From Yponomeuta sedellus (lineage: Eukaryota > Arthropoda > Insecta > Lepidoptera > Yponomeutidae), in contig OW203721.1 of assembly GCA_934045075.1 (NCBI GenBank), positions 14,044,678-14,108,677 of the forward strand: a stretch of 64,000 nt of DNA, written 5' to 3'. The notes beneath the pieces are model-generated. The model saw nothing but the letters and a program-made list of their open reading frames with translations. It was not told the origin of the DNA and did not search any database. Below, in pieces: positions 58,139-64,000 of the stretch. The translations under genes and the position numbers were made by a program. Every line of letters begins with the position of its first letter. Within the stretch, counting starts at the first letter, position 1.

Positions 58139-58859
58139 TATGAGTATCGCGAATCATTAAGAAATACTACGACTCTGATAGCTTGTGACGCCTTTGTGCG
58201 TACGGTACAGACTTCGTTCTGTGCCCCTCCGTTAATGAGAGCTACCTGGCAGCTTTTTTTTATTTTACGTCTTTATACTTTTTAGATACTAGCTAAGCGA
58301 AACAGCTAATTAATTCTCTATTTAAATGTAAATGAATTTTATAAAAATAAAACCTAATTCACTTAAATACAGTAGAATGTCCGCTCTCTGTAGCTATAAA
58401 TGTTACTGATACGTGACGTTTATTCTGACAACAGAAGCTATTCAGCCAATCAAACACCGCAATCATTTTGTAAAACGTGGAAATTCCAACGGAATCGGGT
58501 AAAACCAGCGAAGGCGAATTATCGCTAGCCAACCGGGGCATAATAGACACACGCTGCCTCCCGGAATCGATCGGTGTGACCCGCTTCCTCACGCAGGCAG
58601 AGGCCGGAGGCTCGCTGTCATTCGACCCGGGCGTGGCCTAAAGCACACGTGAGGGCGGGTATAGTAAATTGCTTAACGAGGGTAGAAAGAATCAATTCCC
58701 GAGGTATTTAGACGGCTATAGTCCGAGTAGGAATTGATTCTTTTACCCGACTACTTTTCATTTCGAATATGAGGAAAATAAAAACTCATTTTTAATATTC
58801 AAATCAAGATTATTAAAAGCCCGACCACCTGCGGCAATACATTATAATTATATTAACGG

Positions 58860-58999
58860 AATTTTAAAATGTGGCACATGCGGACGTACGTTTACTGCAA
58901 AGATTGCTTACGTCAGCCACACTCGGGCACATCAACGAAGCCTGATGGTCCCACTACAGTCGCCGTAGCCGGATCGGCATGGACGACATCATCATCACC
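58860..58999 (+). pseudogene. retroelement C-terminal fragment with C2H2 finger
   Basis: Reads [20 protein letters not shown] then HQRSLM and a stop. This is a Cys-x2-Cys-x12-His-x3-His finger like the one at the C-terminus of some animal LINE polyproteins. A short catcatcatc tail follows. Not a host zinc-finger gene, since no further fingers or exon borders are visible. Confidence 0.5.
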
Positions 59000-59250
59000 T
59001 ATTTTTTTGAATTCCGTCACAGATACTATACAGTACCCGCCAATTTAAGTCGACTTTTTAAATTTTAAATATGGATCTCACCGCGTAATTGTTGCGGCTT
59101 ATTACGCTCAAAGAAGTTTGCGCTAAGTTCACACTGGTTGATTAGAAACTCACATGGCCGCAGCATTTTTTTTAATTAGTTTTCTTCAAAAGTCTATTTA
59201 TTACCTAAAACTCTTCACAACTGACAATAGTTCTATTCCGGCCCTTAGGT

Positions 59251-59288
59251 GGGAAAAACTCTTACGGTAATTTGTAAGAGTTTTTCCC
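59251..59288. repeat. 15-bp perfect hairpin, 8-nt loop
   Basis: GGGAAAAACTCTTAC faces its exact reverse complement at 59274-59288. Confidence 0.9.
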
Positions 59289-59448
59289 TCCCTAGGGAAG
59301 GGAAACAGCATCACCCAATAATCAGATCAAAACATTGTAAAAATGTAATAAACGAGCATAAATCCGCATAGAAACAGTTTTAATTAGATCAAAACAACAC
59401 TACTTTCCGAGTACAAGAAATGAAAAAATATTTCCATACGATCGAGCG

Positions 59449-59512
59449 CTATGGCGCTCATTAGGGGAGGGCTATGTCCAGCAGTGGACTAGTACAGCCT
59501 GACGACGACGAT
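59449..59512 (+). mobile_element. RTE-like LINE tail, family G, short
   Basis: tatggcgctcattaggggag, ggctatgtccagcagtggac and (gac)n end. Confidence 0.65.
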
Positions 59513-59569
59513 ACGATTATGCCAGTTTTTGGCTACACGATGCTAATGAAAAATTATCGATACTCATTT

Positions 59570-59814
59570 ACACACACACACATACATACATACATACATA
59601 CATACATACATACATACATACATACATACATACATACATACATACATACATACATACATACATACATACATACATACATACATACATACATACATACATA
59701 CATACATACATACATACATACATACATACATACATACATACATACATACATACATACATACATACATACATACATACATACATACATACATACATACATA
59801 CATACATACATACA
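59570..59814. repeat. (CATA)58 microsatellite with (AC)n lead-in
   Basis: About 12 bp of AC then 234 bp of uninterrupted CATA units. His-Thr-Tyr-Ile and Met-Tyr-Val-Cys repeat frames over it are not genes. Confidence 0.95.
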
Positions 59815-59819
59815 AACAA

Positions 59820-60440
59820 ACATACACACGCCTGAATTCTGAAGGGGTGCATCTTGGTAAAGGTCTCTAAAAAACTTGTGTTATTAGTATGTTGGGTGTA
59901 TCATTATACCCTATCTTCTCTGAAAAGAGAGAAAAATAGTCTCGTCAATAAAAAACTATTTAACTATAGCGAAAACTTCGTAATAATAACTAAGACGTAT
60001 TGACACACCCTGTATTCGAATAAATGACATAATAGCCAACTCTCCTCTGAATGCTTCAGAGAGACCAAAGTTATTTGTATTAAAGATACCTGAGGTACCT
60101 AGAACTTAAACGTCAAAAGCTTACCTTCGGACCCCATATAGATGGGAACAGCTGAAACGGAAAGAAGTTCCCGGGAATCGTTCGGGATACCACGCTCGAC
60201 AGATTATACTCTTAGACACATGTATAGATACGAGTACTAACAGGAAGAGGTGAGACGTATATTTCAATAGCAGCTTTGCCTCGGGAAGGCTCTGTTTTAC
60301 GATCGTAGGAGGAATTCGAGAAGGAACGACACGATGGAAGGACACGACCCTATCATTAAGTCAAAATTTTATTGATACAGCCATCTAATACCCTCATCGA
60401 ACTCTCGCATTTATTGGGATTAAAAAGTTATTTTGATAAC
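59820..60440. other. no feature recognised
   Basis: Short chance open frames only. Confidence 0.4.
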
Positions 60441-60444
60441 GAGC

Positions 60445-60659
60445 AAAACATAACAGAACATAACATTTACATACAGGCACATACATTGCTTCTGGCCCCA
60501 CATTAGAATACCCTGTGTCGTGGGAACCAGAAACAACGACATCACAAACATGTAAACATCCAAGACCTGAGGTTTTTTTTCTTATCCCCAGCCGGGGTTC
60601 GAACCCGGGACCTCTTGCATGGTAGGCAGATGCGCTACCGCTGCGCCACAGAGGTCGCC
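60445..60659 (-). mobile_element. tRNA-derived SINE, family C
   Basis: The minus-strand head GACCTCTGTGGCGCAGCGGT has an A box and GGTTCGAACCC is the B box. The body includes gtttctggttcccacgacac, with an (ATGTT)n-like tail. Confidence 0.82.
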
Positions 60660-60740
60660 CCGTTTGTAATTCCAATGGGAAAGCAAAGGATTTTTTTGTC
60701 ACCAAGAACGCTGTATCCTTTTTACAGTCTTCGAAACGAA

Positions 60741-60964
60741 ACGACGACCTCTGTGGCGTAGCGGTAGCGCGTCTGCCTACCATGCAAGAGGTCCCGGGTT
60801 CGAATCCCGGCTGGAAACAAAAAAAAAAAGTCCAGGTCTTGGATGTTTACATGTTTGTGATGTCGTTGTTTCTGGTTCCCACGACACAGGGTATCCTAGT
60901 GTGGGGCCAGAAGCAATGTATGTGCCTGTATGTAAATGTTATGTTAATGTTATGTTATGTTATT
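60741..60964 (+). mobile_element. tRNA-derived SINE, family C, inverted partner
   Basis: Same family as 60445-60659 in the opposite orientation, heads facing across ~80 bp. Tail gttatgttaatgttatgtta. Confidence 0.82.
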
Positions 60965-60974
60965 TAAAAAATAA

Positions 60975-61016
60975 AATAAAATTATTGACGACCTACAGGT
61001 CGTCAATAATTTTATT
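60975..61016. repeat. 20-bp perfect hairpin, 2-nt loop
   Basis: AATAAAATTATTGACGACCT faces its exact reverse complement at 60997-61016, right after the family C SINE tail. Confidence 0.92.
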
Positions 61017-62070
61017 AAACACAAACATTTTTGCCGCTTAAGAATTTAATTTAAACACAGAGGGTTGAAGATGCTTCGTCCGCGCTTGATGCCCATCCAA
61101 AGCACGCGTAGACATGCAATTAGAAGGCTTTATTGTCGCAAAAGCTCGGACCACACGGCAAGACTGTTGCGAACTCTGAATCGGACCAATTAAAGGTGTT
61201 CCGTCAAAGGAAAATACAACAGGCGGTGCATTTCCCGGAAGGCAAAGGTACCTAGTGGGTAAGTGAAATGGTTGAGTAATTTTATGTCAACGCTGCTTCA
61301 ACTTGTTCTCGTTTAAGCTTTCTATTCATAGGAGAGTAATAGCCTTTTTGCAGTCCCACAGTGCAGCGCGCTGTAATACACTGTTTGATTTGAAGCAGGC
61401 GAGCTTATGTTATTCCTGCGTGTACAGTGGCCTGAAAAATATGGATCAATAGGTGGAGAACTTTGGGCAACTGATTTATTTGACATCTTGTTAATGGAAT
61501 TGTTATTATTAATATTTTTCGCACTATAATATTCCCACCCTTAAAGTACGAAGGTGAGGCCTCCTTTAAACATAACTGTAAAAGTATATTTTAAAGTCGG
61601 TGCCAAGTTCCACACATTTTGGACAAGGACTTCAAAATATTCATCTACAATAGCACATGACGTATATCACTTCCAAATTAGTTTTAATAAAATTTTCGTT
61701 TTATTGCCTTAGTGTTCCGATATAGGTTTTTATTTGTAAAATTGTTTTTAGTTTATTTTGACCAATTTTAACTTTATCTCTGACTCTACTAAACTAAGGT
61801 TTGGTAGAAGAAATTTCTTACATAGGCTATTTTATATAGATTTTTTAACTTAACTTGATTATGGAAGCATAAATTACTAAACTCACTTCCTTCGTCGATT
61901 ACGAATGTAAGTTGTAGACATATTGCTAATTTAACACATCTTGCATTTTAAAACGAGGTTAATGTGAGTAGTACAAAGCAAGCATAAAGTGCTAGCATAG
62001 GTATATTTTTATAGTACACCTAGTTTTACTTGTAAGGTTCAACAAGTCACAGCTTCTGTGTCATCATCAT
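61017..62070. other. no gene recognised
   Basis: Short chance open frames only. Confidence 0.4.
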
Positions 62071-62075
62071 CAACG

Positions 62076-62114
62076 CATTATGTTCCCACCGAGGGGCACG
62101 GTGGGAACATAATG
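62076..62114. repeat. 15-bp perfect hairpin, 9-nt loop
   Basis: CATTATGTTCCCACC faces its exact reverse complement at 62100-62114. It sits at the 5' edge of an RTE-like tail. Confidence 0.9.
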
Positions 62115-62217
62115 GCAGCAGGCAGATGCTGGATGCGGCAAGCTAAAGACGCTATGGCGCTCATTAGAGGAGGGCTATGACCAGCAGTGGACTACATAAT
62201 ATAGCCTGAAGAAGAAG
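62112..62217 (+). mobile_element. RTE-like LINE, RT C-terminus and tail
   Basis: The agatgctggatgcggcaagc region and a frame ending WRSLEEGYDQQWTT and stop match the RT end at 31551-31806. A (gaa)n tail follows, where a family D element begins. Confidence 0.65.
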
Positions 62218-62540
62218 AGGGGCACGGGTCTCTTTCCGGAGGAAGGTATAGATAGGCGATACTCCACCACGGGAGCCAAGTCCGGATTGGTGGAGGCTTG
62301 CAAGTCTAGTAGCTGATCTTACTGTCACAAGTTTCAAGCCGCCCTAAGGCCTCTGACTTAACAACTGCCATCTATCGAGGACAGCCGGCACCAACCGAGC
62401 CTTGCGAAGCACGGAATTGCTCGGAAAAATGCCACTAGCGTTAGTCATAGACGGTTTACCCATCCATGCACTGAACGCGCCTTGTGTTACTTAACCTTCG
62501 TGATCGTTTAAAATCACTCAGGCAGGCTACGAGCGATTCT
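62218..62540 (-). mobile_element. RTE-like LINE tail, family D
   Basis: Reverse complement of the family, from gggcacgggtctctttccgg back to gcgccttgtgttacttaacc. Confidence 0.65.
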
Positions 62541-62637
62541 GCGACTCTACGAGCGAGCTTCTGTGTAATTTTGAACAAAATGCTTTGATTTGATTGATTA
62601 TAGAAAATCTATTGATTGATTTGATATTCAGTAGTCT

Positions 62638-62736
62638 TTATTTCTTCTTCTTCAGGCTATATTAGTCCACTGCTGGACATAGCCCTCCCCTAATGAGCGC
62701 CATAGCGCAAGGTTGTGCCATCATTGGGGGAATAAT
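62638..62736 (-). mobile_element. RTE-like LINE tail, family G, 3' end
   Basis: The minus strand ends ..gggctatgtccagcagtgga, ctaatatagcctgaagaaga. Confidence 0.65.
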
Positions 62737-62739
62737 ACT

Positions 62740-63273
62740 TAACATCTTCTTACAATATAAAACACTGTCTTAAGTGTAACAATCGGAATTAGAACTATTT
62801 TTCAAGTAAGGAACACAGGTAAAATTTTTAAGATATGTATGTGTTTAACATTATTATGCAATATGATTTATAGTTAAATTATCACCTTAATTAATGCTAC
62901 CCAATTAGGAAGAGCGGGAGTCTTCCTGGCACAGGTAATTCTTACTTAAAAGGAAACTCCCACACAAATTGTAACCTACTTTAAGTTTGATACTGAAAAT
63001 AAACATATTTTATTTATTATTATTTATTATTATGGTAATGTTATTCTAAAGGAGGTAATTAATAAAAAGATTATCAATTGTTTTCTTGTAATAAAAGAGT
63101 AATTTTACCATACCTACGACCGCCACTAATGGACGCATACGACGTCATAATGGACGCCCACGACCTCAGTCTGTCTGGCCTATAGAGAGCTCTATCCCTT
63201 GAACCGTAACTGGTATTTAGTTGATTCTTTTATTTATGAAGGCAATATGTTCGAGTAAGTAAGCAAGTAATTT
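62740..63273. other. no gene recognised; LINE tail-like patch
   Basis: A CR1-like gaaaataaacatatttta(ttt)att tail lies near 62990-63035. Confidence 0.4.
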
Positions 63274-63617
63274 ATTATATTATTTTTAATGCACTAACCC
63301 GTGCTAAGGACAATTTTAAAAACCTATTTAGAGGTTAGTGCATTAAAAATAATATAATCATGTGGGTACAGCGATATCATTCCGATGTAAAAACTAACTG
63401 CAAAGCAGCCCCGAGCTGCAAGTGATGCAAATTATTTCAGCCAGATGATGCTGCCTGTACGTAATACAGAGAATATTGTAAGGAGGTTCGAAATTTCACT
63501 AATGTCGGCCGAGTCGCCCATTAGCTCAGTTGGAAAGAGCGCTGGCACGCATTGCCAGATGTCGCGGGTTCGAGTCCTGGCATGGGTGGATTTTTTAGCG
63601 TCTAAATAATTTTTTTA
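63274..63617 (+). mobile_element. family B SINE with inverted copy of its own 3' end at its 5' side
   Basis: Perfect 24-bp inverted repeats (63274-63297, 63335-63358) bracket cccgtgctaaggaca and aacctatttagagg, which is the reverse complement of the family 3' end. A plus-strand leader and tRNA-like core (63515 on) with a gggtgg..gcgtctaaat tail follow. Confidence 0.72.
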
Positions 63618-63821
63618 AGTAATTTATTGACAAAAACATACAATTTAACTTTCAATATGTATATACAGCTTTCTTACAATACTAAGTAACGTCCTGACTC
63701 CTTAACTAGGGTAACCTGTATCTTAGGGGTCAGGTATCAAGTGTCAGGTATCAGGTCAGGAGTCAAGTATCTTAATAACATTTACCCTGAGTAAAAAGAT
63801 ATACGGTATTATTAACTGAAC

Positions 63822-63946
63822 ATGATTCTTTTAAAATAATCCTCTGAGAAATTTTATTTAATCTGTGTTTTCGCTTTTTCCTTATAAAATCTCTACCACA
63901 GACTATATTAATCAGAGATTTAGTAATGATTAAAAGAATCATGATT
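63822..63946. repeat. weak inverted repeat
   Basis: ATGATTCTTTTA near 63822 and its reverse complement near 63935-63946, about 100 bp apart. Could be an eroded MITE. A gtcaggtatcag-like short repeat lies at 63725-63775. Confidence 0.35.
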
Positions 63947-64000
63947 TCATAAATAAGACTGTTATTCTTTAAATATCAAAACAAACCGGACATGTTGCAG

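Noticed and set aside
59474..59852. His-Thr-Tyr-Ile and Met-Tyr-Val-Cys repeat frames
   Set aside because: Translation of the (CATA)n array on both strands.
60745..60815. Possible tRNA gene
   Set aside because: tRNA-like promoter boxes without a pairing acceptor stem; head of a SINE found three times in the window.

Overview
The window looks like a stretch of a lepidopteran (moth or butterfly) nuclear genome. It is AT-rich, has no bacterial-style gene packing, and is filled with repeat types familiar from Lepidoptera: tRNA-derived SINEs, Helitron-like elements starting TC and ending CTAG, RTE- and CR1/Jockey-like LINE tails, palindromic MITEs and long tetranucleotide arrays. Species cannot be named from the sequence alone.

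Only one host gene is recognisable. It lies on the minus strand between 14116 and 8340 and is the 3' part of a Krueppel-like factor of the KLF6/KLF7 (Drosophila luna) group. Three coding exons join with matching phases (14116-13945, 12991-12809, 8515-8340). They encode an acidic N-terminal motif (TCYEMERYLREEP), a Pro/Ser-rich linker with a SUMO-type VKSE site, and three C2H2 fingers ending at a TAG stop. The first coding exon, expected by homology to end just before TCYEMERYL, was not found in the remaining 50 kb upstream. Most of 14117-64000 is therefore probably first intron or upstream DNA of this gene. 1-8339 is 3' UTR and downstream DNA.

The most unusual structure is at 14083-15182. The 3' splice site and first ~35 coding bases of the KLF exon have been tandemly duplicated into five units of about 210-235 bp. 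The unit nearest the gene body is the real exon start. Two of the four upstream copies keep an AG acceptor, an open frame of exactly 54 nt and a GT donor, so they could act as frame-neutral microexons repeating the activation motif. The other two carry a stop, and one of them has also lost its AG.

The rest is a repeat landscape. 15.2-20.4 kb holds a CR1/Jockey-like RT tail, a short (GTAT)n tract, diverged repeats and a GC-rich repeat block. A near-perfect 217-bp-arm foldback lies at 20469-20921. 21-31 kb has Helitrons nested in a LINE tail, a (TTA)58 array, two young SINEs with clean target-site duplications, and RTE-like tails. 31-48 kb has nested SINEs and a head-to-tail Helitron pair. 49384-50121 is a ~184-unit (GATA)n array. 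51-64 kb has more LINE remnants, MITEs, an inverted SINE pair and a (CATA)58 array. About ten perfect 14-20 bp short-loop hairpins are scattered through the window, far more than chance predicts.
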